Shown here: piece by piece, positions 45,935-57,496 of the stretch
Numbering within the stretch: the first letter of the stretch is position 1
How the letters are laid out: each line of letters opens with the position of its first letter
NCBI GenBank assembly: GCA_022266195.1
Contig: WHVY01000004.1
Coordinates: forward strand, 3,179,501 to 3,243,500
Direction: 5' to 3'
DNA: 64,000 nt
Origin: Tetranychus cinnabarinus
Taxonomy: Eukaryota > Arthropoda > Arachnida > Trombidiformes > Tetranychidae
The notes under the pieces: model-generated
Told to the model about the DNA's origin: nothing
Database searches by the model: none
Seen by the model: only the letters and a program-made list of their open reading frames with translations
Program-made: the position numbers and the translations under genes

Positions 45935-48654
45935 TTTAATGAACTCAATTGGATTAAATTAACGAGTAAACATGTAAACAAAACCAGAAAAGGTTAAAAG
46001 GGAATCAAGACTTGAACCAGAAAATTTTTCGGTCCTTTTCTTTAAGAATTGTTTAAAGTGACAAAAATAAAGCAAAAGCAAAAACAAATTTAAAATGACT
46101 ATTTCTTTCAAGATAATTAATTGTAATCAACTGACAATGTTAATATTATATATTAGTTTAATTGTGAATCAAAGGATGACCAAGTTAACCAATTCAAGTG
46201 GCAGTAAAAGTGAAAGAAACTGGATAAACAATTGATTCTCACAATTTATACTTGAACCAGAAAAATTTATCTTTCACTATTTGTCTACAGTCAATTACAA
46301 TTATCTGTTTCTTAATCGTTATTAATACCAATTATCTTATCATGTCTTTTGTCTTAAGCTACCACAATTAACTAACAAGAAGCACTGATTTGGTTAAAGC
46401 AACAGTTTTAATCACAATGTTGTGTTTACCTTTTGTTTGCAATGTTTTGATTTCTCGGTGAGAAAAGCAAGCAAATCTTTTCTTGTTGGTTAACATCAAT
46501 AGCAAAACTGGATTAATTGATAATCTTAAAACTGGTAAATCCTTTTACCAGATTTTAGGTAATCTAATCATTAGTTTTCATCATTATTTGTTGTCCAATG
46601 TTTGCGGCTTTTTTTTTCTGGTAAAATGAAAATTTTCCACAAAATCAGGTAAAAGCAAAATTTTGTGCCATAATCTTGATCAATTTATGAAAAGTGAGTT
46701 CAATAATCGCAATCGAATGATTTCTTCCGAAATTGGGCAAAAATTGAAATCAAATTGATTCTTGGTAACCTTTTCTGGATTCAATTTCAATTGTTGCCTT
46801 TGGTAAGACAATAGAGATTATCCAAGAAATCATATGATTTGATATTTTGATTTTTAATGTCATCAATCGGAAGCTTTAGTCGCTTTAAATGATCATTTAT
46901 CATAATCTGCTTGGATCAATTGAGAAGTGGAATGATTTTGATTGACGTAGTTAAATGTTGATTAAGATTGAAATGATCACAGGTTAAGAATGAAACATTT
47001 AATAATGAATAAATGATGTTGCTACTGAGTCGCAATTGAATGAACAGAATGAACCTTATGAAGATTATCTGAATTGATTTAATAGCCAATTTCACATCGA
47101 CACTCGCAATCATAATCATTCTCATTTAACTAACCATTATTAGCCAACATTGTCCCAAGTAGAGCTTCAAAGCTTCTAGATTTCAGTAGACATTAGATTG
47201 GATTCAAAATTGTATTTAGACTTCAAACAAAAATATTAGACTTTTAGCTTTTTAGATTACGGCTAAAAGCCTAGCTTTGAAGTCTGATTTGAAATAAAAA
47301 GCCAAAAAATTTTGACTGTAATTTGATAAAATCAACCAAATTGTGGCGCATTTTCTGGAATCCCTTGGTGCGCTCCACACAATGACCTTTATATGAATAG
47401 TCTTCATTGTTTTATTCAAAAAGTCGATTTACTTTCGACTATGGGATTTAATGAAAGATGGAAATGAACAAAATCAAAATGATCTTGAAAAAACGAGTTT
47501 ATTAACCAAGTTCAAGTCTAGACAAATGGCAACTGCATTAGACTTTAGCTTAAAAGCTAGTTTCACAGTCTGGATTTTACATCTAATCCTCGATTTTATT
47601 AGACATAAGACTTAATTATAAGTCTAATTAGACATAAAGCTAAAATCTAGACGTCTGACGTTAATATCAGAAGCTTTACTTACAAGCATATAAGATTATC
47701 ACGAATATGCTCAATATATCAAATAATATTGGTGCTGATCAAAAATTATCATCGATTTGAAAGATTACTTTTTGTACTCACACGATTTTTAACCGATTTT
47801 CTCAGAGAACTGACATTTGTGAGTTCTAATGAAGCTTGTTTATTACATTAAGCTTCTCTCGCTTCCCAATTCCTTCGCTTTTGCATAGATTTTCGTTCAT
47901 CAGTTTCATTGTCTTCACATTCAGGGATCATTAACTTTCCATGTAAACCTGAGTGTTGAGCATCACTAAACTCGAAAGGTTTGATCAATTTTCTGTTTAA
48001 TCTTTCAAACTTTTCCGATTATTTCGACTCGAATCAATTGAGCGTAGTTAAGATCAATTTAAGCTTCATCATCACCTTGTTGATAAACTTAAATTAACGA
48101 AAAAAAAGTTGCTCAAAAATTGAAGTTACTTTAAGTTGATCATATTGAAGTGTAAATCCCAGAGTAAACCTTTTTTTAAGCAGTTAATGCATTGTTTTCA
48201 AGTGAAACTGATACCTAAGACAATCAGTTAAACGATGAACAGTTCAACACTTTTTTACCTCGACTTTTTTTTCTCTCAACTCGATAATTCTTTTCAAATC
48301 TCATAAGAGTTTTCATCTCTTTTCATCTCGTTTCAACCTTTTAACCTTTTTTTTGTATCTTACACTTTCATTTATCATCATCATGAGATGAGATGAATAT
48401 CAAGTAGCTTAATTAAGCTTGAAACATGAAAACAAAACCCATTAGTGTTGGTTATTAAAAAGAGTTAACCTTTTCCATTTAAAGAAGTGTATAAAGTTGA
48501 TAAATTGGTAAATTAAAGTGACATTTCAGGTAAAAGATGACAATTTTACTCATTTTTGTGCAATTTTCATTGAATGCGGTTCATTTGAAAAAAAGAGGTT
48601 TAATTGTATTTATTTATAAATAATCATTTGAATAGTTTTTAATTTCTTGTCGAA
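45935..48654. other. Intergenic between HDDC2 and the GPCR
   Basis: No gene seen. The part at 47150-47690 is a patchwork of TAGACTT, TTAGCTTAAAAGC and TCTAGAC words in both orientations, see the separate entry. The GPCR 3' UTR probably occupies the last few hundred bases. Confidence 0.5.
47158..47690. repeat. Degenerate repeat patch built from TAGACTT/AAGTCTA and AGCTTTTAGC words
   Basis: The words TTAGACTT, TAGACATTAGA, TTTTAGCTTTTTAG, GGCTAAAAGCC, TTAGACTTTAGCTTAAAAGCT and GTCTAGATTTTAG-like reverse complements recur through the stretch in both orientations. A conventional TIR or ORF is not visible. It may be a decayed satellite or a nested palindromic element. Confidence 0.4.
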
Positions 48655-50322
48655 TCAAACATAAGTCTCATTAATAGCGTGCATTGAATTGGTTGTTGCA
48701 ATTGAAATGTTGTTTACTAAATTAACATTATTACTATTGTTTTGTTCATCATTAACAGTATTTTTTACAATTAGATTGGCATTTAAAGCTGTAGTTGTAA
48801 CATTGACCCTAGCCTGGTAACTATTGGCTAACCTGTCTTGATGGGCCAATTTTGAGCAGTGAAATACTTGGCTTAGCTTTTTGCGAAACTTTTTCCCAAA
48901 AATACAATAAATGACAAAATTAATTGATGAATTGAGGCAAACAAGTAGATTTGAAAAGATGGTTGCCATCTCATAGCCTGGAGCATTGAAAAACTCCATA
49001 CAGTTGACAACAAAAGCAGGTGCATTACAGGCAATGAAAATGGACACCAAAAGTACCAACATGGATGCAATGTTGAGCTCAGTTTCTTCCTGATTGGTGA
49101 GGGTGGCTCGATTACGGGAAGCTCGGCGAACAGCTTTGTATATCTCGGTGTTGAGAGCAGTCAAGAGGGACAATGGGATGATGTAGAGAAGAGCCAGGTT
49201 TAGGCAAATGTAGTATAACCAATAGTAGAGGCGATTTTGTCTGAGTGCCGTTTGGCGAACAGAGCGAATGCCTTCAGGTGAAGTGATTACCTCAATCTCA
49301 ATGAAACGCGGAATATTGTACAGAAAGGCGCCCAGGGAGAGAAAAACGACTGCCCAAATGGCTCGATTACGATTGGAAAAGGTTCGAATTCGAAATGGAT
49401 GGCAAACGGCAAAGTAACGTTCAGCGGTTATCAAACAAGTGGTCCAAATGGAACCTGTCTGTGAGATTAAAGCCAATGGATAGACAAAGGTTACATAGTA
49501 GTTTAACGGGTCATCGGGTAGTTCCGTGCTGTAGCCTGGTGAGGGTGGAAGGCTGTGTTGATGGTGATGATGGTTGGTTGGTGTTGAATGGGAAATTGGT
49601 GGAATCACTAGAGGTGGCAAGTCTTCTGGGTTGGAGTAACCATGGGCAAGGGATAGGTCGAAGAGCAAGGGAGGATCGATGGAGCTTGGGTTCAAGTTGA
49701 TCAACTCGGTTGGGGTCCAAGAGTGTGATTTATTCATTAAAGTCAGGTTAACACTGTAAGGGTCTAGGGATTGAAGACGATTCAGATAGTCGGTTGATGT
49801 GTAATCAAATGTATTGTCAGTTAATCTCATTGAATCAGTTGATCCATCAGTTGATTGACTTTTTTCAAGTTCACTTGATTCACTTGATGGTAAATTTACA
49901 GATGACAGATGATTTGGTAATGAGGAAGACAAATGTGGTGAGACTGGTAAAGGTGAAGATGAGGTAGAAAAAGATGATGATAAAGGCGAAGATGAAGATG
50001 AGGGATGAAGTGAATTTACAGGTGATATAGATGAAGGTGAAGATGAGTCGAGTGATGGAAAAACGGATGGAAGATAATCACTTGGATTGTGTTTACTGTT
50101 GGTTACCAAAGCGGGAATGCCGAGCATTAAAAGTGCATTGATTAACACTCCGTTATCATAGATGGCCAAGACTGTCAAGTAAACATTGATGGGTTGACGT
50201 CTCATCTCATTGAAGGCATTCAAGATGAACAGTGTTACCGTATTGGCCGAGATGCCAAACAAGCACATTGAAGTCAACAAAACACCGTAAAAATAAAATT
50301 CAACCCAAGGTTCAACTCTCAT
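48655..50322 (-). CDS. FMRFamide-receptor-like class A GPCR with a giant extracellular loop 1
   Basis: Intronless, 555 aa from the ATG at 50322. TM1 starts by residue 9, TM2 about 45-72, TM3 276-300 ending ERYFAVCHP, TM4 321-338, TM5 366-391, TM6 416-440, TM7 451-473 with NSSINFVIY in place of NPxxY. NIPRF after TM4 and FSNLL...NSSINFVIYCIFGKKF resemble arthropod FMRFamide receptors, so peptide binding and G-protein signalling at the plasma membrane are inferred. Residues about 73-275, between TM2 and TM3, are a Ser/Pro/His-rich insertion with N-glycosylation sites (NLT, NKS). The usual Cys at the top of TM3 is absent, and no Cys is present in extracellular loop 2. The extracellular N terminus is only about eight residues. 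An unspliced intron is unlikely because 600 bp stay open, but cDNA would settle it. Confidence 0.88.
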   Translation of the reverse strand: MRVEPWVEFYFYGVLLTSMCLFGISANTVTLFILNAFNEMRRQPINVYLTVLAIYDNGVLINALLMLGIPALVTNSKHNPSDYLPSVFPSLDSSSPSSISPVNSLHPSSSSSPLSSSFSTSSSPLPVSPHLSSSLPNHLSSVNLPSSESSELEKSQSTDGSTDSMRLTDNTFDYTSTDYLNRLQSLDPYSVNLTLMNKSHSWTPTELINLNPSSIDPPLLFDLSLAHGYSNPEDLPPLVIPPISHSTPTNHHHHQHSLPPSPGYSTELPDDPLNYYVTFVYPLALISQTGSIWTTCLITAERYFAVCHPFRIRTFSNRNRAIWAVVFLSLGAFLYNIPRFIEIEVITSPEGIRSVRQTALRQNRLYYWLYYICLNLALLYIIPLSLLTALNTEIYKAVRRASRNRATLTNQEETELNIASMLVLLVSIFIACNAPAFVVNCMEFFNAPGYEMATIFSNLLVCLNSSINFVIYCIFGKKFRKKLSQVFHCSKLAHQDRLANSYQARVNVTTTALNANLIVKNTVNDEQNNSNNVNLVNNISIATTNSMHAINETYV

Positions 50323-53300
50323 GATTAACTTGATTAGTCAATTGCACAGCACAAAGATCAACATTTTTTTTCAACAAAAATCTAAATTCCAATTTCGTTT
50401 TTCAATCACTGAAACATTTCCATTTGATCCTTTCAATTGAACCATTCAAATATCCAAATGGTCATCAACTTGGGTCATCATTTCATCTTCCATTTGTTTC
50501 GTTTTCTGAAGAAGAGAAGAATAAAAGGAATTTGAAATTTCATGATAAATGTTTAATTTTGTTGCGATTTGGTTGAATAACGATGAAAGGGTTCAGTTTC
50601 ATTTAAATTTGGAATCAAAATTTTCACTTTTCTCTCAATTCAATTCTTTTCCTATTCAATAATGTAACTTTACTGAAGTGTTGAAATGTGAATATCATCT
50701 ATTTATTATTAATTTTTGCCTTCTACTTCATGATAACAATTCATCAAATTGTAAATCAAATTAAGAGCATTTCATTGAAAAAAAGAGATTGAAAGGAAAA
50801 GGCAATTGAACACTTATGTCTATCTATTGGCGTAAATCATTTGAACCATGAATTTAAAGATTTGGTGATGAACAAAATATGTAAAATAGATTCTCTAAAG
50901 ATTAGAATGTAAATCGCAATTTAATAAAATATTAATAACTTGAAAATAATTGGCCGTTTCATGAAAGCTTCATGAGTATTATACTTGTAAATGAGGCAAC
51001 TTTTGTTTCTTACAATCATTTGTAGTTCAACAAGTAAACAGGTTTCCTGTCAATATTTAATAGCAAATGTTCAATTGATTTTTCAACCCAAAATCAAATC
51101 AAAATCTCCAAGAATTCAATAAATATTTAACAAACCAAAAGGCCTAACAATATATATTAATACATAAGGAATGAGTGAAAAGGCGAAGAGAAATGAATTT
51201 GTAAAAAACCTTTTCTAATTTGTATTTCCAATTGTATTTCATTGATCAATATTTTCATTTCAAATCACATTTCTTTTCATCATAAAACCTTGATACAGTT
51301 ATAGTCAAGAATAACTTTCATGAGAAGTAAAAAAATAATGTTTTTCTGGTCAACCATTAAAACCCATTTTTCATTTACTTTGATTAACACTGTTTGGAGT
51401 TGACCAATAATCTGGTGAAACAGTCAACCTTAGGCCTTAAAATTTGGGTTCAAATTTTGGACCCAAATCCAACAATAGAAAAATAATTGACTGAAAATGG
51501 AAAATCATTTGATTCTCTTTGAGTGAACAAATTTTCTGATGCTTAATATTTAGCTCATGAAACGTCTGAATAGCTTGTCATATTAAATCTTTACAAGTAG
51601 CTTAACCATTGAACCAGAATTTAGCTTCGCCTTTAATAAACATCATAATTTAAAGTTGCCTTTCTGATCAAATAGTGAACCTCGATTATGATCATTATTT
51701 CTGGTATTAGTTAAACAATCAGAGAATGGTAATAACAATAAAAGTCCAGGCTAAATGTCTTACCTGACTCCAGGCTTTTCATGTTATTTTCCCTTCTCTT
51801 TCATGTTTTGTTATTATCATTATAGCCTTTTGTTATCATTTAAGAAACAGACAAATTTTGATATAAAAAAAGTAATCACTTTTAGCCTCTGGTTGTTGAC
51901 TTAAAGGTTTTACCCGAGCAAAACATTAACCCTAATTGTAAGCAAATTTAGTGATCAACTGCGTTCAACTGGCAAAATAGCCAAACTGGAAAACGATTTC
52001 ATTAATAATAGAAGCGTTTATTGCCAAAATTGAACTCTTTATATCTTAATATCATATTATAATATTAATAATAGCTTATAATCTTTTGCTCAACATTCAG
52101 TTTATCTTCAAATTGCTGATTGATTACTTTTCATGTTAACATTTTCATACTGAACATTAGCATTCAGACAGATTATCAGTTTTTCATGTCATTAGCATTT
52201 CAGGTTTACAAGTTTACTTTGAATTTTATTTGAATTTTATTTGAATAACTCGAAATCTATTCATTTTGAACAGTTTAATTAAAGTCAACTTTTGTCAAAT
52301 GATAATTTCATCTGTTAATTTCTGATTAATATGCATTAAAATGCAAACATTTGCTGGGAGGTTGAATGCCATTAAATTGGAATAATTTTCAATCTTTTTT
52401 TCATTTGTTTCATTTGAAGAAACATTGAATTTTAATGGTTAGAAGAAAGGTTTTTCCAAAAATTCAATGTTCCTCAAATGTTCAAATTTGAACTGGTTTT
52501 GTTTGACCAACTGTTTGCTTTAGAGTTACAAGTTTGGAAAAGAAACTTTTTCATCTTTTCTCCACAAAATAATGTCTTTCGGATGCAATTTTATCTCGAC
52601 TTGAATCTAAATGTTCCCGAACACATGAAAATATTTTGCTCTGAAAAGATGGAAAATGATAGAAAAGGAAATTGAAATTCCATCAAAACTTTAATAGCTA
52701 TTCAATAAGCTAAAAAATGAGTTTCAAGGAGAAGCAATGAGAATGATATTTTTTGTCTTATTTAACTTTCAATAGCTCGAAGCCACTAGAACTTGATCAA
52801 CTTTTTCTTCCTTCCAATTGTGTAATTGATTATCCGAGTATTTTTATCATGCAATTATATCTGTTAATGAAACTCGTGAGGTAAAAGTTGAGAGAAGGGA
52901 AAAAAAGTAATAACAATTGAGCACTTTTGCACTTGAATATTGCAAGTTGAGAAGCTTGTTAGTTGATAATGTCAAGCATGTTATGAAACAAGGGAAAAAG
53001 GTTAAGACTTTGTTTATGGTTTATTGAGTTGATAGATTTTCATGAAGAGTCTGAACATTGTTGAGAATGGGAATGAACATGTTACAAGATGAGTTTCTTG
53101 GAATCCAAAAATAAACAAACTTTGTTGTCTCTTTGTTTTTCATAAATAGCAAAACAGCAAAATCTGACAGAAAAAATGTGAACATTTTTCTTTTTTCTTT
53201 TCTCTTTTCCTATTTTCTCCTGAAATCCTGCATTCTTATTGAAACATGAGAATTGTTCATTATTCATCAGTCAGATGAGATAATATGAGATTGAATTGTG

Positions 53301-56190
53301 ATATTGGACCAACAAGGAAAAAGAAGAAGAACAACAAGAAAAATGAAAACTGTTGTTCTGAATGGATTAATGTAATACATTTTGATCAAGTGAGTGAACA
53401 TGAAAAGGTTGATGTTTAGGTTTGTCTCGTTTGAACAGGTAAAGGTTAGGTGAGAAGCATGATAATGTTCAGGAAAGAGATGAAAGAGGAATATTTGGAA
53501 GAATAATAGTTTCTGGTGATTCTCTTGTAATGATAATGTTAATGATAACTGAAGATGTGCCAAGATTTGTTTCCTTGGTGCAAGTAAAGCTGATAAGATT
53601 TGTTGACGCTCTAACAGATGCAATGGGTAACAGGATCATTATTCATTTCAATGATGATAATGAAAAATGATGAATGAACTTTTCAAGATTCAAATTATCC
53701 TCAACTTTATTAGCTACTTTCATCACCCTTCAACAATTTACTCATCATATTATTAACTCCCAATAAGCTCTTGAACCTTTTCATTAAAACCTTTTTTTTA
53801 CTTTTCCATCGCTTCTTATTTTAAAACCTTGCAACCTTTGTAATCAATCATTTTATGGTTATTTCATTGTAACCAGTTTCAATATAATTTTGAGATTTTC
53901 CGATGAATCGACAATTATAATGTAAATGTCTAAGAATTTGTTCATTTTTTGCTTCAACATGTTGAAGTTTCACCAATGAAATGAACAAAAAATGAACATC
54001 TTGATCGATGATTGGGTAAAAGTAAACAAAATGGGATTTGAATATTTGGGTTGCAAAAGCTGGTCCAACAATATTGTTTGGTGAGTTTTGGTTAAACCTT
54101 GTTTCAAGTGGAATGCAAATTTAAATCAATATCATTTGAAAGGACGAAACTCTTATTGGACATGGTTTGGCAGAATAATTGTTTCTATTCAATATTTTCT
54201 GAACTTTTTTTTCTGTCACAACCAATTTGACTTGCAATTTCTTTGCAAAAAACATCTTAAAGTTGAAATCGTACTCAAAGTCAGGTAATAAAGCTGGCAA
54301 TACAAGATTATTTTTTCACGAAATGCTCATTGTTAATCAAATTGATGAAAATTTTGATTGTTTCAACTTTAAATTGCTTTATTAGTTGGAATCCAAGTTA
54401 TCTAAAAACACTTTTCGTCTTTGCATTGTTCAGTTATTTTGAGTCAAAATTATTAGTTTAAAGGTTAGCAAATTATTTTGTGGGAAAATGAAAATTTAAA
54501 TCAATTGTCTCGATTCTTGTCAAGCTTAAACTTTGACAAGTAATTTGACACTTTTTGACTCTTGATCACTTGATCGCAACACTTGCAATTTACTTTTAAA
54601 CTTGTTATGAAAGGTTCAGGTTGGAAGTTATTCTTAACGTTGAGAATGGCAATTTATAATAATTTTGTCAAACACTTTTCATCGTCAAGTTTTGCATATT
54701 AGGAATGTCTTGACTGTTTCATTTATGAACATGATTGACTGATTATTTCACGGAAAGTAAACCATAAAAAGAGTTATTTTCCTTGCAAGTTGAGAAGCAA
54801 AATTATGTGAATAAAATTGTAGAGAAATGAAGATTCTCTTTGTGATGTTTCATCGATTTTTCATCATCTTATTGACATATACTTCAACTGGCCCATGTTG
54901 AAAAGCGTATTATCATTGAATCGCCATTTCAACATTTATGGACCATCAAAATTCTGACAGTTATAAGGTTGATAAATGTCAATTTTTTACACTCTTTTAG
55001 TTTGTATTTGGACAAATTTTATAACTTTTTGGGATCTCTTTCACTCTATTACAAGTATTCCTGACAGTAAAGTTATTGACATTAGCTATTGATATTTTGC
55101 TCAATGTATTATCATCACACACAATGGCTGAGAATGGAGTTTAATTGAAACGAAAATATTTTTTAATATTGAACTTTTGTCGTTGGTTTCAATTGTGAAC
55201 CAAGTCTAACCAACAGTAAAACAGATTAATGGTTTCAACAGTTTGACTTGACGTCCAATTGTTAATAATCATAATTAATAACAATTGATCGACAGTTTTA
55301 ACTTCAACTTGCCAATTGGAAACTTGCTCTGAACCAGCATTTTATATACAAAAGTTGACCTGAAATTTATCTGCTATAATCAATAACCTTAGTGTACCCA
55401 TTTTGATCTGGATTCTGGTAAAACATGAATTTGGTTTTTCCATATAAAAGCTATTGAAGGTAAAATATATTGAACCAAATTATGATTATCATTGGTGTGA
55501 TCAAAATTTGGTTCACAAGTTGATTCCTTATTTACATATTTGAAGCCACTTATGTGTTGAAAAAAACTCAATCATGTTAAGTTGAATGATCAAAGTTGAA
55601 CAAGAAAATGGATCAGTTTTGCTATTGCACTGAATTTTAATGAAATATGAAGGTTAATGCTCAAATATTCATCAAGCAAATTAATCAAAGTCAATCTTCT
55701 TAATCCATTAAAATACTTGATTCTCAATTAAATTTCCCAACTCACTTAAAGTAAGACTTATTCAGCAAAACTCGATGCAAAAATATTAAGACATCGTTTT
55801 TGATGAAATGCAATTAAAAGCAGGATCATTAGAGCAACTCTAATAGTAATACTTTTCATACATCAACAAGAAAACTTCAACTTCGAATATTATTAGAATA
55901 AAATTATCTCTCTGTATCAAGTGTTCTTGATATTCATCTTTCAACATCCTCTCTAACATCTCAAACTTGCTTCTGACTTTAGCCATAAAAGATGAACATT
56001 ACAACCCAGCAAAGTTTCACTTTGCCCATTAAATGTTGAACACAATGAGACCTTTTCACGTTGAATATCTTTCGATTTACTCTTCATCTACTGAGGTTTC
56101 TTGTGGTTTCCCGTTATGATGTGGTCTGAGGGATGAGTTCTGATACCAATCGAGTCTCTTTTAACATTTGAAGCACAACCCTAAAGGCGA
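50323..56190. other. Gene-poor region upstream of the GPCR
   Basis: AT-rich sequence; no exon supported. The first few hundred bases are likely 5' UTR or promoter of the GPCR. No tRNA, satellite or mobile element recognised up to the rDNA relic. Confidence 0.5.
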
Positions 56191-56199
56191 GTTTCGAGA

Positions 56200-56458
56200 T
56201 GAAAATGATTTGCATCATTTGCCTGGATTCAAGTTTGTGCATTCATCTAATTTTCATCTACATAAGACGTTTCTACCCTTTTTACAGCCTATCCCTCGCT
56301 ACTGCCGATTGATTGATTTGATAAGGAAACGGGACTAATCAATCCAGACCACAGGAGACTAGTGGTTGGGTTTGTTCTGGAAAGATGTTCAAACTTGCAG
56401 AGTAAGTTAAAGTAGCAACAAAGTTTTCGTAGGTGAACCTTCGGAAGGATCTTTAACG
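56200..56458 (+). pseudogene. Decayed 3' fragment of nuclear 18S rRNA
   Basis: The end is unmistakable: GCAACAAAGTTTTCGTAGG followed by TGAACCTTCGGAAGGATC corresponds to the universal 3' terminus of SSU rRNA. Upstream, GGAAAGATGTTCAAACTTG, then CTCGCTACTGCCGATTGA, then GACGTTTCTACCC match conserved 18S segments in the right order, with many substitutions. Similarity fades before about 56200. It is a relic inserted among non-rDNA sequence, not a working rRNA gene; no 5.8S or 28S was found downstream. Confidence 0.8.
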
Positions 56459-56471
56459 CATTAACTGCTTA

Positions 56472-57494
56472 CACTGTAGCTCAAAAGTTTAGAACCGGTA
56501 TTCTTTTTGATGTAAGGGCCAAACTATTGAGTGAAATTGGCTGAACTTTTTTAGGTTCGTAGATCTAAGTGATCTTTTGTCATAAAAAAAATCTTGAACC
56601 ATAAATGCTTTTCTGTTATCTTTAATTTTGGTTCGAAGTTCTGACAACAGGGACTCATTAGCTCAAAAGTTTGGAACCATTGAATCTTGAACACAATGAG
56701 TTCGAATTTCGTCCTGAAATTATCAGTGTATCATGACAATGTAATGACAAATGTTTGTTTAAAAAATTATCAAAAAATATTCATTAGAACTCAAGTTATC
56801 GAACTTTTGATTTAACATTATTTTCTATGGGAAAACAGTTTTCGATCGCTAAGATCGGTCGTAGGATAATGACGAAACGACCTAAACTCATGAAATTCTC
56901 AGACGACATGGTTTGAAGGTTGGACAATCTGCATCAGAAGTGTTATCGCATTCTGATAATTTTTTATTATCTTAAATAGCTGTTATCTAAATTTACCCAA
57001 TTTTCCTCAGTAAATTGTCAGTAAGTCTCTGTTGCAGATTGTACAACCTTCAAACTATGTCGTCTGAGAATTTCATGAGTTTAGGTCGTTTCGTCATTAT
57101 CCTACGACCGATCTTAGCGATCGAAAACTGTTTTCCCATAGAAAATAATGTTAAATCAAAAGTTCGATAACTTGAGTTCTAATGAATATTTTTTGATAAT
57201 TTTTTAAACAAACATTTGTCATTACATTGTCATGATACACTGATAATTTCAGGACGAAATTCGAACTCATTGTGTTCAAGATTCAATGGTTCCAAACTTT
57301 TGAGCTAATGAGTCCCTGTTGTCAGAACTTCGAACCAAAATTAAAGATAACAGAAAAGCATTTATGGTTCAAGATTTTTTTTATGACAAAAGATCACTTA
57401 GATCTACGAACCTAAAAAAGTTCAGCCAATTTCACTCAATAGTTTGGCCCTTACATCAAAAAGAATACCGGTTCTAAACTTTTGAGCTACAGTG
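56472..57494. mobile_element. Tc1/mariner-type long inverted-repeat element, 1,023 bp, TA flanks
   Basis: The element starts CACTGTAGCTCAAAAGTTTA and ends with the exact reverse complement, each side followed by TA (56470-56471 and 57495-57496), the target duplication of Tc1/mariner transposons. The left arm 56472-56934 and right arm 57032-57494 are each 463 bp and pair with a constant coordinate sum (113966), so no indels occurred. The arms look almost identical; the spacer is about 97 bp. No transposase frame is present. It is probably a foldback-type non-autonomous derivative mobilised in trans. Confidence 0.9.
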
Positions 57495-57496
57495 TA

